Shown here: piece by piece, positions 42,171-50,822 of the stretch
Layout of the letters: each line of letters begins with the position of its first letter
How positions within the stretch are numbered: the first letter of the stretch is position 1
Origin: JBLNDJ01 sp050261515
Lineage (GTDB): Bacteria; Acidobacteriota; Terriglobia; Bryobacterales; Bryobacteraceae
Direction of reading: 5' to 3'
DNA length: 64,000 nt
Assembly: GCA_050261515.1 (NCBI GenBank)
Contig: JBLNDJ010000023.1
Span: 31,167-95,166, forward strand
The notes under the pieces: generated by a model
The model's input: only the letters and a program-made list of their open reading frames with translations
What the model was told of the DNA's origin: nothing
The model's database searches: none
Translations under genes and position numbers: made by a program

Positions 42171-44843
42171 ATGTTGCAGACTAAAGCACCGGCCGTGGAG
42201 GACCTGAATCCCCAGGAGACTGCGGAGTGGCTCGAGGCATTCGATCAGGTCGTCGATGAGTTGGGCCCGGACCGCGCGGCTTTCCTGCTCGAACGGTTGA
42301 CAGATCGCGCCCAGTCGTCCGGCGCGGCTCCGTTGTACCGGACCAACACGCCCTACTTGAACACGATCCCCGCCGAGGAGCAGGTTCCGTTTCCGGGCGA
42401 CCGCGCGCTCGAGCGCCGCCTGAAGAGCCTCATCCGTTGGAATGCGCTCGCGATGGTGGTGCGCGCCAACAAGTACGATCCAGGAATCGGGGGCCACATT
42501 TCGACGTACGCATCGCTGGCGACGCTGGTCGAGATCGGATTCAACCACTTCTTCCACGGCTCCTATGGCGACCAGCCCGGCGACTTCGTCTACTTGCAGG
42601 GCCACGCGGCGCCCGGGTTCTACGCCCGCGCGTACCTCGAGGGCCGCCTGAGCGATGAGCACCTCCGAAACTTCCGCCACGAGCTGCGCGAGCGCCCCGG
42701 GCTGTCGTCGTATCCGCACCCGTGGCTGATGCCGGATTTCTGGCAGTTCCCCACGGTCTCGATGGGCCTGGGCCCGATCAACGCCATCTACCAAGCGCGG
42801 TTCCTGAAATACCTGGAAAACCGCGGCCTGCTCAAGCGGACGCCGCGCAAAGTGTGGGCGTTTCTGGGTGACGGCGAATCGGACGAAGTCGAAACCACGG
42901 GCGCCATCCGCATCGCGGCGAACGAGAAACTCGACAACCTGATCTTCGTCTTCAACTGCAACCTTCAGCGGCTTGATGGCCCGGTGCGCGGCAACGGCAA
43001 GATCATCCAGGAGCTCGAAGCCATCTTTGCGGGCGCGCACTGGAACGTCATCAAGGTCATCTGGGGCGACGACTGGGACGACCTGCTCGCCAGAGACACC
43101 ACGGGCCTCCTGGTCAAGCGCATGAACGAGTGCCTCGACGGCGACTACCAGACCATGGCCGCGCGCGGCGGCGCTTACATTCGCAAGGAATTTTTCGGGA
43201 AGTATCCGCCGCTGCTCGAGCTGGTCGCCGGCTTGAGCGACGATCAGCTTTCGAAGCTGCGCCGCGGCGGGCACGATCCCGAGAAGGTCTACAACGCCTA
43301 CAAGCAGGCGGTGGAGCACACGGGCTCGCCCACGGTGATCCTGGCCAAGACCATCAAAGGCTACGGGCTCGGCGAAGCCGGCGAAGGCCGCAACATCACG
43401 CACCAGCAGAAGAAGCTGAACGAAGACGAGATGGCGTATTTCTGCCGGCGCTTCGAGATCCCGATCACCGAAGAGCGCATCCACGAGGTCTCGTTCTACC
43501 GGCCGCCGGAGGACAGCCCCGAGATAAAGTATCTCCTGGAGCGCCGCCGCGAGCTGGGCGGGCCGCTGCCCGCGCGCAACGCGCAGAAGATCACGATCCA
43601 GGCGCCGCCGCTCGAGTACTTCAAGGAAACGCTCACCGGAACGCAGGGCCGTGAGGTTTCGACCACGATGGCCTACGTCCGTGTGATGACGCTGCTGCTG
43701 CGGCACCCGGAACTCGGCAAGTACGTCGTGCCGATCATCCCCGACGAAGCGCGCACGTTCGGCATGGAATCGCTGTTCCGCCAGATCGGCATCTACGCGA
43801 GCCAGGGCCAGCTCTACCATCCCGTAGACCAGGAGATGTTCCTCTACTACAAGGAATCGCAGAGCGGCCAGATTCTTGAAGAGGGCATCACGGAAGCGGG
43901 CTCGATGGCGTCGTTCACGGCCGCGGGCACCGCGTGGGCCAACGTCGGGCTGCCGATAATTCCGCTCTACACGTATTACTCGATGTTCGGGCTCCAGCGC
44001 ATGGGCGATCTCATGTGGGCGTTCGCCGATGCGCGCGGCAAGGGCTTCGTCGTCGGCGCGACCGCCGGGCGGACCACGCTCGCCGGCGAAGGCTTGCAGC
44101 ACCAGGACGGCCACAGCCCGCTGTTGATGAGCGTCGTGCCGACCTGCGTTCAGTACGACCCGGCGTACGCCTACGAAATCGGCGTCATCATGCAGGACGG
44201 CATCCGGCGCATGTACCAGGAGAATGAGGACATCTTCTACTACCTCACCGTCTACAACGAGAACTACGCCCAGCCGCCGATGCCGGAAGGCGTGCGCGAG
44301 GGCATTCTGAAAGGCCTATACCGCTTGAAGCCCGCACCCGGGGGGAAGGCCGTGGCGCACCTGTTCGGCAGCGGGACGATCCTCAACGAGGCGATCAAGG
44401 CGCAACAGCTTCTTGCGGAGAAATACAACGTCGCGGCGGACGTCTGGAGCGCCACCAGCTACACCGAACTGCGGCGCGAAGCGCTGGCAGTCGACCGCTG
44501 GAACCGGCTCCACCCGGGCGAGCCCGCGCGGCGGCCCTACATCGAGCAGGCGATCGAAGGCTTCGACGGCCCCGTGATCGCGGCGAGCGATTACATGAAG
44601 GCCGTGGCGGACCAGATCGCGCCGTGGCTCCCCGGCCGGCTCGTCGCGCTCGGCACCGACGGCTTCGGCCGCAGCGAAAACCGCGAGCATCTCCGCAACT
44701 TCTTTGAGGTAAGCGCGAACCACATCGCCGCGGCGACGCTCTCGCGCCTGGCCCGCGACGGCAAGTTCGACGCCGCCGAAGCGCAGAGGGCACTAGCGGA
44801 TCTCGGAGTGGACCCCGAGCGCCCCGACCCCGCGCGGACGTAG
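42171..44843 (+). CDS. aceE: Pyruvate dehydrogenase E1 component, homodimeric
   Basis: An 890-residue thiamine-diphosphate enzyme, the length expected for homodimeric PDH E1. It contains the AceE signatures NTIPAEEQVPFPGD, YASLATLVEIGFNHFFHG, the ThDP motif FLGDGESDEVETTGAIRIAA and on to NCNLQRLDGPVRGNGKIIQE, and FRQIGIYASQGQLYHPVDQE. It decarboxylates pyruvate and passes the acetyl group to E2. Genes for E2 and E3 are not in the window. A TTG-started ornithine-cyclodeaminase-like gene follows after 11 bp. Confidence 0.97.
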   Translation: MLQTKAPAVEDLNPQETAEWLEAFDQVVDELGPDRAAFLLERLTDRAQSSGAAPLYRTNTPYLNTIPAEEQVPFPGDRALERRLKSLIRWNALAMVVRANKYDPGIGGHISTYASLATLVEIGFNHFFHGSYGDQPGDFVYLQGHAAPGFYARAYLEGRLSDEHLRNFRHELRERPGLSSYPHPWLMPDFWQFPTVSMGLGPINAIYQARFLKYLENRGLLKRTPRKVWAFLGDGESDEVETTGAIRIAANEKLDNLIFVFNCNLQRLDGPVRGNGKIIQELEAIFAGAHWNVIKVIWGDDWDDLLARDTTGLLVKRMNECLDGDYQTMAARGGAYIRKEFFGKYPPLLELVAGLSDDQLSKLRRGGHDPEKVYNAYKQAVEHTGSPTVILAKTIKGYGLGEAGEGRNITHQQKKLNEDEMAYFCRRFEIPITEERIHEVSFYRPPEDSPEIKYLLERRRELGGPLPARNAQKITIQAPPLEYFKETLTGTQGREVSTTMAYVRVMTLLLRHPELGKYVVPIIPDEARTFGMESLFRQIGIYASQGQLYHPVDQEMFLYYKESQSGQILEEGITEAGSMASFTAAGTAWANVGLPIIPLYTYYSMFGLQRMGDLMWAFADARGKGFVVGATAGRTTLAGEGLQHQDGHSPLLMSVVPTCVQYDPAYAYEIGVIMQDGIRRMYQENEDIFYYLTVYNENYAQPPMPEGVREGILKGLYRLKPAPGGKAVAHLFGSGTILNEAIKAQQLLAEKYNVAADVWSATSYTELRREALAVDRWNRLHPGEPARRPYIEQAIEGFDGPVIAASDYMKAVADQIAPWLPGRLVALGTDGFGRSENREHLRNFFEVSANHIAAATLSRLARDGKFDAAEAQRALADLGVDPERPDPART

Positions 44844-44854
44844 GGCGGACCCTC

Positions 44855-45760
44855 TTGCTCACGATCACCGAATCCGACGTCCGCCGCCTTCTTCCCATGC
44901 GCGACGCTATCGGGCTCATGCGGAGCGTGTTCGAAGACCTGGGGAACGGCAAGGCACAGAACCAGCCGCGCCGGCGGCTCGTGCTGAGCACCGGCGCCGT
45001 GTTGCATCAACTCGCCGGCGCCTACGGCAAGTACTTCGGCGCGAAGATCTACTCCTCGCACCCCAAGCACGGCGCGCACTTTCTGGTCCTGCTCTACAAC
45101 GCCGAAGACGCCCGGCCCCTGGCCCAGATCGAAGCGAACTACCTCGGCCAGATCCGCACCGGCGCGGCGAGCGGCTTCGCCACCGATCTGCTCGCTAAAC
45201 CCGACGCCTCCACGCTCGCCGTCATCGGCACGGGCTTTCAGGCGCGCGGCCAGCTCGAAGCCATGCTCGCCGTCCGCCCGTTCCGCAGCGTGAAGGTTTG
45301 GAGCCGCGATGCCCAGAAGCGCGAGCGATTCGCCGCCGAGTTCGACGCGCGCGTCCAACCGGTGCCATCGGCCGAAGAAGCCGTGCGAGGCGCGGACGTC
45401 ATCGTCACGGCGACCTACTCGCGCGAGCCCGTACTCGATGCCGCCTGGGTCGCACCCGGAGCGCACATCAACGCCGTCGGCTCGAACAACGCGAAGCGCC
45501 GCGAACTGCCGTCCGAGCTGATCGAAGCCGCAGGCCTCATCGCCGTCGACTCGATGGAGCAGGCGCGCGTCGAATCGGGCGACCTCCTGCTCGCGCTCGA
45601 CGAAGCCGGCTGGAAAAATCCGAAGCTCGTCGAACTCGCCGAAATCGCCTCAGGCAAGCGACACTACGAGCGCACCACCGCCCCAACCATTTTCAAGTCG
45701 AATGGACTCGGAGTGGAAGACGTCGCCGCGGCCGGCTTTGTATACGAAGCCTATTCCTGA
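44855..45760 (+). CDS. Ornithine cyclodeaminase / mu-crystallin family protein
   Basis: A 301-residue NAD(P)-dependent protein. LTITESDVRRLLPMRDAIGL is the standard N-terminus, which supports the TTG start at 44855 over the first ATG (44897). The nucleotide fold is TLAVIGTGFQARGQLEAMLA, then VWSRDAQKRERFAAEF and GADVIVTATYSREPVL, and AVGSNNAKRRELPSEL. Family members act on ornithine, alanine, ketimines or other imino acids, so the substrate is open. Its last 10 bp overlap the convergent zinc-ribbon gene. Confidence 0.9.
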   Translation: MLTITESDVRRLLPMRDAIGLMRSVFEDLGNGKAQNQPRRRLVLSTGAVLHQLAGAYGKYFGAKIYSSHPKHGAHFLVLLYNAEDARPLAQIEANYLGQIRTGAASGFATDLLAKPDASTLAVIGTGFQARGQLEAMLAVRPFRSVKVWSRDAQKRERFAAEFDARVQPVPSAEEAVRGADVIVTATYSREPVLDAAWVAPGAHINAVGSNNAKRRELPSELIEAAGLIAVDSMEQARVESGDLLLALDEAGWKNPKLVELAEIASGKRHYERTTAPTIFKSNGLGVEDVAAAGFVYEAYS

Positions 45761-45975
45761 GCCGGCATCTGCTGCTCGGATTCGTGCCAGGCGCTGATCT
45801 TCAGGCGGCGGCAGACCCAGCAAAGCTGTTCTGTGGAGTTGGAAGCGCAGTCGGCGCCGCATACCGTGCATTTGGAGATTCGCGGCAGCTTGTCCGGATG
45901 CACGGCACGTTTCGCCTTGTCGAGGATCTCGCTCGCAATGACGGGATCCGGAACGGGCGCCTTTTTCTTTCTCAT
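45751..45975 (-). CDS. Small zinc-ribbon protein
   Basis: A 74-residue basic protein with two CxxC-type knuckles, CTVCGADC (about 36-43) and CWVC (about 52-55), consistent with one bound zinc. It begins MRKKKAPVPDPVIASEILDK. No named family was recognised. It follows another zinc-ribbon gene on the same strand after 39 bp and its 3' end overlaps the ornithine-cyclodeaminase-like gene. Confidence 0.6.
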   Translation of the reverse strand: MRKKKAPVPDPVIASEILDKAKRAVHPDKLPRISKCTVCGADCASNSTEQLCWVCRRLKISAWHESEQQMPAQE

Positions 45976-46014
45976 CTGCCTTCACTAGAACACAGATCCG
46001 GCGCCGCCGCAATC

Positions 46015-46206
46015 TCAAGCGGCTACTTCATACCTGATCACCGAAGCCGCCTCGAGCGCGGACCCGCACCGCGGGCACCGCTGCCCCGGCTTCACCACGA
46101 CCTTTCTCCCCGCCGCCCTCACCGGCGTCTCGACCGTGTGGGTGCAAATCGGGCAATACGCCCAGCCTTTCGCATCGCGCTGCCCCTGCGATCCGATCCG
46201 GTTCAT
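46015..46206 (-). CDS. Small zinc-ribbon protein
   Basis: A 63-residue protein with CPICTHTVETPV and QRCPRCGSALEA, two CxxC pairs about 26 residues apart forming a classic zinc ribbon. Probably transcribed with the second zinc-ribbon gene downstream. It diverges from the JAMM protein gene. Role unknown. Confidence 0.6.
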   Translation of the reverse strand: MNRIGSQGQRDAKGWAYCPICTHTVETPVRAAGRKVVVKPGQRCPRCGSALEAASVIRYEVAA

Positions 46207-46345
46207 ATCCTACCCTCCGCACCGTGAGACGCAGATCGCGCCGGAAGGTTTGTAAAAGTTTGTGGAGGGCACACGACAATTCTTCGTACCCAAACTTCCA
46301 GTACCGCGACCCTTGCCATAGACCCTTCAGGGAGGGTAAGTTGGA

Positions 46346-47659
46346 GTGTTCAATCCTTCGCATATGGCGGCTGCGGATGTGCAGACCGATTTCGGTTCCT
46401 GGGGCGTGGACGGTCACGCGATCCGGATCGAATATGCGGTCCCGGTGCTCGAACAAATCTGCGCCGACGCGGTAGACGGGCTGTTCCGTTTCCGCCACGG
46501 CGGAATTGAAATCGGCGGAGTGCTGTTCGGCGAAGCGGAAGGCGACAGGGTCCGCATCCTCGCCTACCGCCCGCTCGAATGCGAGCATGCCTTCGGCCCG
46601 CGGTTCGTGCTTTCGGAACGCGACCGCGCAGCCTTCAAAGACCTTCTCTACGCCGGGCGGACCGACCCGTCGCTCCGCGACATGGCGCCCGTGGGCTGGT
46701 ATCACTCCCACACCCGCAGCGCGATCGAACTCTCGCCGCGGGACGTGGAAATCTACGACTCCTTCCTGCCCCAGCGCTGGCAGGTCGCGCTCGTCATCCG
46801 CCCGGATTACTACGGGCCCGCGCGCGCCGGCTTCTTCTTCCGTGAGCGCGACAACACCGTCCAGACCGCCGAAACCCGCCAGGAATTCGTGATCCGGCCA
46901 AGACGGCACAAGGCGGCGGCCGAGCCCGAGCCCGAATCGGAACCCGAGAGCGGGACGGCAACCGAGCCGCCCGCCTCCGAGCTTGAGGCCACGCCGGCGC
47001 CGGAGCCAGAACCCGAGCCGCCGGCCGTCGAAGCCGCGCCGCCCGCTCCCGGACCCTGGGTTCTCGACCGCGAAAGCCCCGCAGCGGCGGAGGCGCAACC
47101 GGACGGTGAGCCCGCGCTCCCGGCTTTCGCCAATCAAGCGACCAAAGCCCGGCGCAAATGGCTCTGGTCCGCCGTCGCACTGGCTCTGATCGCTTCTGCC
47201 GGATTCGGCGTCGAGCGCTACTATGCGCTCACTGCGCCGCAGCAGCCGCTATCCCTTTGGGTCGCAGACATGGGCGGGCAGCTTTTGATCGAATGGGACC
47301 GCACCGCACGCCCCATTCGCGAAGCCTCGAGCGGCACTCTCGAAATCACCGACGGCAAGGACCGCGTGGACATAGAGATTGAAGGCGCGCGCCTGCGCGA
47401 GGGCTCCGTGGACTACGTGCGGCGCGCCGAAATCGTTGATGTGCGCCTGCGCGTCCACACCCGAAGCCGCGACGCGGAAGAGAGCATACGCTTTGTGGGC
47501 CAGCCGGTCCGCCGCCCTCCGTCGCCCGAGGAAGCCGAGATCCGCAAGCAGAACGAAGCGCTCAAGGCCGAAGTCGCGGACCTTCGGGCGCAGCTCGAGC
47601 AGCTTCGGCGGGCACGCGCGCGGGCCGCTGCTGACCGCCCGGCTGTTCCGGCGCGTTAG
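46346..47659 (+). CDS. Membrane-anchored JAMM (Mov34/PAD-1-like) metalloprotease
   Basis: A 437-residue protein. Residues about 30-175 form a JAB/MPN domain with a complete JAMM motif: Glu55 in GGIEIGGVLFG, and His120-Ser-His122 followed by Ser130 and Asp133 in GWYHSHTRSAIELSPRD (spacing H-x-H-x10-D). An acidic Pro/Glu-rich linker (about 185-260) precedes one membrane segment (about 270-290, WLWSAVALALIASAGFG). The C-terminus is a beta-rich domain and a final coiled coil (EEAEIRKQNEALKAEVADL). The catalytic domain should face the cytoplasm. The GTG at 46346 has a GGAGG at proper distance; an ATG lies at 46364. Its substrate is unknown; no ubiquitin-like or E1/E2 gene is adjacent. Confidence 0.8.
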   Translation: MFNPSHMAAADVQTDFGSWGVDGHAIRIEYAVPVLEQICADAVDGLFRFRHGGIEIGGVLFGEAEGDRVRILAYRPLECEHAFGPRFVLSERDRAAFKDLLYAGRTDPSLRDMAPVGWYHSHTRSAIELSPRDVEIYDSFLPQRWQVALVIRPDYYGPARAGFFFRERDNTVQTAETRQEFVIRPRRHKAAAEPEPESEPESGTATEPPASELEATPAPEPEPEPPAVEAAPPAPGPWVLDRESPAAAEAQPDGEPALPAFANQATKARRKWLWSAVALALIASAGFGVERYYALTAPQQPLSLWVADMGGQLLIEWDRTARPIREASSGTLEITDGKDRVDIEIEGARLREGSVDYVRRAEIVDVRLRVHTRSRDAEESIRFVGQPVRRPPSPEEAEIRKQNEALKAEVADLRAQLEQLRRARARAAADRPAVPAR

Positions 47660-47734
47660 CAGGAGGCTCCGCCACGGAACACCTGCCACGGCGGCCGCGC
47701 ACTCGCAGCCGCGGCGGTAGAATCGAACTGTCAG

Positions 47735-48511
47735 ATGTTCCGGGTACTCATCGCGCTTGCGCTCACGGGCGCGCTTGCCCTCGCGGCGAACTTCCGCCTC
47801 TATCTCAAGGACGGCACTTACCACATCGTCCGCGAATACCAGGTCTCGGGCGATCGCATCCGCTTCTACAGCGTCGAACGCAGCGACTGGGAGGAGATGC
47901 CCGTCAGCCTCGTCGATCTCAACCGCACCGAGGCCGAGAACAAGGAGCGCGCCGAAACGCTCCAGAAACAGGCCGCCGACGCCGCCGCCGAAGAGAAGTT
48001 CGAGCGTGAGCAGCGCGAGGAGCGCGAGCGCGTCCCGCAGGAGCCCGGCGTCTACCAGGTCGAAGGCAAGGAACTCAAGACCATCAAGCAGGCCGAATCG
48101 AAGGCGGTCTCGAAGAAGAGCCGGACCATTTTGAAGGTGCTGTCGCCCGTCCCCGTGGTGTCCGGCAAGACCACCGTCGAGATCGACGGCGAGCACGCCG
48201 CCACGGTCGTCACCAACCCGCGTCCGGAATTCTACATCCGCCTGACCCGCGACGAGCGCTTCAGCATCGTCAAGATGACGCCCAAGAAGGGCGCGCGCAT
48301 CGTGCAGGAATGGGAGATCGTTCCGGTCACGAAAGAGCTGATCGAGAAGCAGCTCGACGTCGAAATCTTCCGCAAGCAGATCGAGGACGGCCTGTACAAA
48401 ATCTGGCCCACGCAGCCGCTTGAACCCGGCGAGTACGCCGTTATCGAATACACCGCCGGAAAAGGCAACATCCAGACGTGGGACTTCGCATACCAAAGGA
48501 ACCCTCAGTGA
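47735..48511 (+). CDS. Exported protein of unknown function, coiled-coil middle
   Basis: A 258-residue protein with a signal peptide (MFRVLIALALTGALALAANF). Next come LYLKDGTYHIVREYQVSGDR, a common acidobacterial exported-protein opening, a charged coiled coil (about 70-105, AENKERAETLQKQAADAAAE), and a C-terminal region with short beta segments. No enzyme motif is seen. Its TGA overlaps the GTG of the next gene, so it is co-translated with the NTF2-like protein. Confidence 0.7.
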   Translation: MFRVLIALALTGALALAANFRLYLKDGTYHIVREYQVSGDRIRFYSVERSDWEEMPVSLVDLNRTEAENKERAETLQKQAADAAAEEKFEREQREERERVPQEPGVYQVEGKELKTIKQAESKAVSKKSRTILKVLSPVPVVSGKTTVEIDGEHAATVVTNPRPEFYIRLTRDERFSIVKMTPKKGARIVQEWEIVPVTKELIEKQLDVEIFRKQIEDGLYKIWPTQPLEPGEYAVIEYTAGKGNIQTWDFAYQRNPQ

Positions 48512-48885
48512 CCGAGACCATTCTGAGCATCGAGCGCGCCGCCCTGGACCGCTGGGTTAAAGGCGACCCGGACGGCTTCCTGGACATCTATGATCCCGAC
48601 ATCGTCTACTTCGATCCCTTCCTCGACAGGCGCATGGACGGGCTCGACGCGCTCCGGGCGTATTACAACAGCTTTCGCGGGCAGGTCCGCGCCGACCGTT
48701 ACGAGATCGTCTGCCCCAAGGTGCAGTCCGAGGGCGATATGGCGGTCCTGACCTTCAACTTCGTGAGTTGGACCGGTGATACCGTAAGCCGCTGGAACGC
48801 CGCCGAAGTCTACCGGCGCAAAGACGGACAATGGCGAATCATTCACGCGAACTGGCAGCTCACCAGGCCCCGCCTATGCGACTGA
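48508..48885 (+). CDS. NTF2-like (SnoaL/DUF4440-type) protein
   Basis: A 125-residue single-domain protein. The GTG at 48508 overlaps the previous stop as GTGA. The cone-shaped NTF2 fold is suggested by LDRWVKGDPDGFLDIYDPDI, VYFDPFLDRRMDGLDALRAY and the closing YRRKDGQWRIIHANWQLTRP. Such proteins are small hydrolases, isomerases or binding proteins; the reaction cannot be predicted. It overlaps the next gene by 10 bp. Confidence 0.82.
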   Translation: MTETILSIERAALDRWVKGDPDGFLDIYDPDIVYFDPFLDRRMDGLDALRAYYNSFRGQVRADRYEIVCPKVQSEGDMAVLTFNFVSWTGDTVSRWNAAEVYRRKDGQWRIIHANWQLTRPRLCD

Positions 48886-49721
48886 CGCGCCTCGTGTGCC
48901 TTGCCGCGGCGCTCGCCTGCGCGGCGGCGGCCCAGAGCCCAAGCGTGCTCGAGCAGGTCCGCGAGCATCGCAGGGGCCTTGCCGTCTGGTGGATGGGGAA
49001 CGCCGGCTGGCTGATAAAGTCGGACGGAGTGCTGGTGGGCACCGACCTCGACCTCTCGCCCGAAGAAAAGGTGCAACCGCCGCCGGTCGCCCCCAGCGCT
49101 CTCGCGCATGAACTCGACGTGGCCTTCGTCTCGCACCACCACGGAGACCACTGCAACGAAGCCACCATTCGCGCGCTCCTCGAAGGAGGCCGGACCACGC
49201 TTGTCCTGCCGAGCCCCTGCCTGAAAGAGGTGGCAAGCCTCAGCATTCCCAAAGAGCGCCTCATCGTGCCCGAGCCCGGACACCCATTCGACGTCAAAGG
49301 AATACACGTCGAGCCCATCCACGCCATCCACGGCAACCAGGAATTCACCGTGCTCACCAGGGAGCCGGACTTCATCGAAAAGATCGCGCACAACTGCGGC
49401 TACGTCCTGACCATCGGCGGCAAGCGTTTCCTGCACCCGGGCGATTCTGTCCTGACCGAAGAGCACCTGGGCTTGAAGAACATCGATGTACTGTTCGTCT
49501 CTCCGACCATCCACAACATGTACACCGACCGCTCGCTCATCCTCATCCGCACCCTGCAACCGGCCTACATCTTCCCGCAGCACTTCGGGACCTACAAAGA
49601 GGATGCGGAAAATTCGTTCTGGACACACGGCTACCCAGACGAACTGAGCCGGCTCCTGCCTGGCGGACTCCTGCCCCGTTATCACAAGCTGAAGCAAGGC
49701 GAACACTTCGAGCTGCGCTAA
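48876..49721 (+). CDS. Exported MBL-fold metallo-hydrolase (UlaG-like)
   Basis: A 281-residue metallo-beta-lactamase-fold protein with a signal peptide (MRLTRLVCLAAALACAAAAQ). The metal site motif is FVSHHHGDHCNEATIRAL (HxHxDH), followed by later ligands in VEPIHAIHGN, KRFLHPGDSVLT and FPQHFGTYKED. It resembles the UlaG/beta-lactamase superfamily-2 branch, but export is unusual for UlaG itself. It overlaps the NTF2-like gene by 10 bp and is probably the last gene of that three-gene unit. Confidence 0.88.
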   Translation: MRLTRLVCLAAALACAAAAQSPSVLEQVREHRRGLAVWWMGNAGWLIKSDGVLVGTDLDLSPEEKVQPPPVAPSALAHELDVAFVSHHHGDHCNEATIRALLEGGRTTLVLPSPCLKEVASLSIPKERLIVPEPGHPFDVKGIHVEPIHAIHGNQEFTVLTREPDFIEKIAHNCGYVLTIGGKRFLHPGDSVLTEEHLGLKNIDVLFVSPTIHNMYTDRSLILIRTLQPAYIFPQHFGTYKEDAENSFWTHGYPDELSRLLPGGLLPRYHKLKQGEHFELR

Positions 49722-49797
49722 GCCCTGCTTGCCGGCGGACGGTCCGGTTCAGGGCCGCTGGCAGCCGGTGGGATATGCGACAATCTCCCTTACTCCC

Positions 49798-50394
49798 ATG
49801 AAAGCCCCAATCGCAGTCACCCTCGGAATTCTGCTCGCCGCGTCAGTCTCGTTCGGCGCGGATGGATGGGTCAAGATGTTCGACGGCAAAACGCTCAAGG
49901 GCTGGAAGGCCAGCGAGCGGCCCGAGAGCTGGAAAGTCGTCGATGGCGTCATCACCGGCGACGGCCCCGTCAGCCACCTGTTCTGGATGGTCAGGCAGTG
50001 CGGCAATTGCGAGTTCAAGGCCGAGGTGAAGCTCAACCACTCCGGCAACTCGGGCATGTACTTCCGCACCGCGTTCGGCCCCGGCTTCCCGAAAGGCTAC
50101 GAAGCGCAGGTCGAGAACACCTCGCCCGACCCCCAGAAAACCGGCAGCCTCTACAACTTCTCGAAAGTCACCGAGCAGCTCATCCCAGACGACACCTGGT
50201 GGACACAGCACATCATCGCCGACGGCAATCACATCATCATCAAGGTCAACGACAAGACCGTGGTCGATTACGTGGATGAGAGAAACACCTACACCGAAGG
50301 CTACCTCGCTCTCCAGCAGCACAACCCCGGCAGCGTGGTTCAGTATCGCAACCTCATGATGCGACCGCTGCCTTCGGAAAAGAAGAAGCACTAG
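49798..50394 (+). CDS. DUF1080 (3-keto-disaccharide hydrolase-like) exported protein
   Basis: A 198-residue protein with a signal peptide (MKAPIAVTLGILLAASVSFG) and a single DUF1080 concanavalin-like jelly roll: WVKMFDGKTLKGWKASERPE, VVDGVITGDGP, CEFKAEVKLNHSGNSGMYFR and GYLALQQHNPGSVVQYRNL. DUF1080 proteins are abundant in Acidobacteriota and Planctomycetota, and some hydrolyse 3-keto-glycosides made by Gfo/Idh/MocA oxidoreductases. The Gfo/Idh/MocA gene at 53401-54993 makes such a pairing plausible, though not adjacent. Confidence 0.88.
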   Translation: MKAPIAVTLGILLAASVSFGADGWVKMFDGKTLKGWKASERPESWKVVDGVITGDGPVSHLFWMVRQCGNCEFKAEVKLNHSGNSGMYFRTAFGPGFPKGYEAQVENTSPDPQKTGSLYNFSKVTEQLIPDDTWWTQHIIADGNHIIIKVNDKTVVDYVDERNTYTEGYLALQQHNPGSVVQYRNLMMRPLPSEKKKH

Positions 50395-50408
50395 GCTTCA
50401 GGAAGAAC

Positions 50409-50747
50409 ATGCGCATTTTCGATCACATCGGCCTCCCCACCGCACAGAAACACGCGGACGAGATGTGGGTGGAGGCGACACGCGTCTGGGTCACCGACCC
50501 GCTGCGCGATCCGCAGCGCATCGAGTGGCTCCGCTTCGAGCCCGACACGCCGGTTAGCGGCCCCGTGCGCGACATGCCGCACATGGCCTTCCGCGTGGAC
50601 AATCTCGAACGCGAGATGGTGGGCGCCGAAACGCTGCTCGGCCCCTTCCAGCCGACACCCACGACGCGCGTGGTCTTCGTTCTGAAGGATGGCGCGGTCT
50701 TCGAATTCATGGAGAATTCGGAAGAGGGACACTGGTTCCGGCGCTAG
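50409..50747 (+). CDS. VOC/glyoxalase-like small protein
   Basis: A 112-residue protein with MRIFDHIGLPTAQKHADEMW at the start and PHMAFRVDNLEREMVGAETL then VVFVLKDGAVFEFMEN, the paired beta-alpha-beta units of the vicinal-oxygen-chelate fold. Metal ligands would be His6, a central His and the Glu near the C-terminus. It begins 14 bp after the DUF1080 gene and is likely co-transcribed. Substrate unknown. Confidence 0.72.
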   Translation: MRIFDHIGLPTAQKHADEMWVEATRVWVTDPLRDPQRIEWLRFEPDTPVSGPVRDMPHMAFRVDNLEREMVGAETLLGPFQPTPTTRVVFVLKDGAVFEFMENSEEGHWFRR

Positions 50748-50822
50748 CAGGCCGTGACTTCCAGGCCCGTGTGATTCCAATCACGGGCTCCTCGACCGCG
50801 CGCCCCTGGCAGGGCTCGCCCA

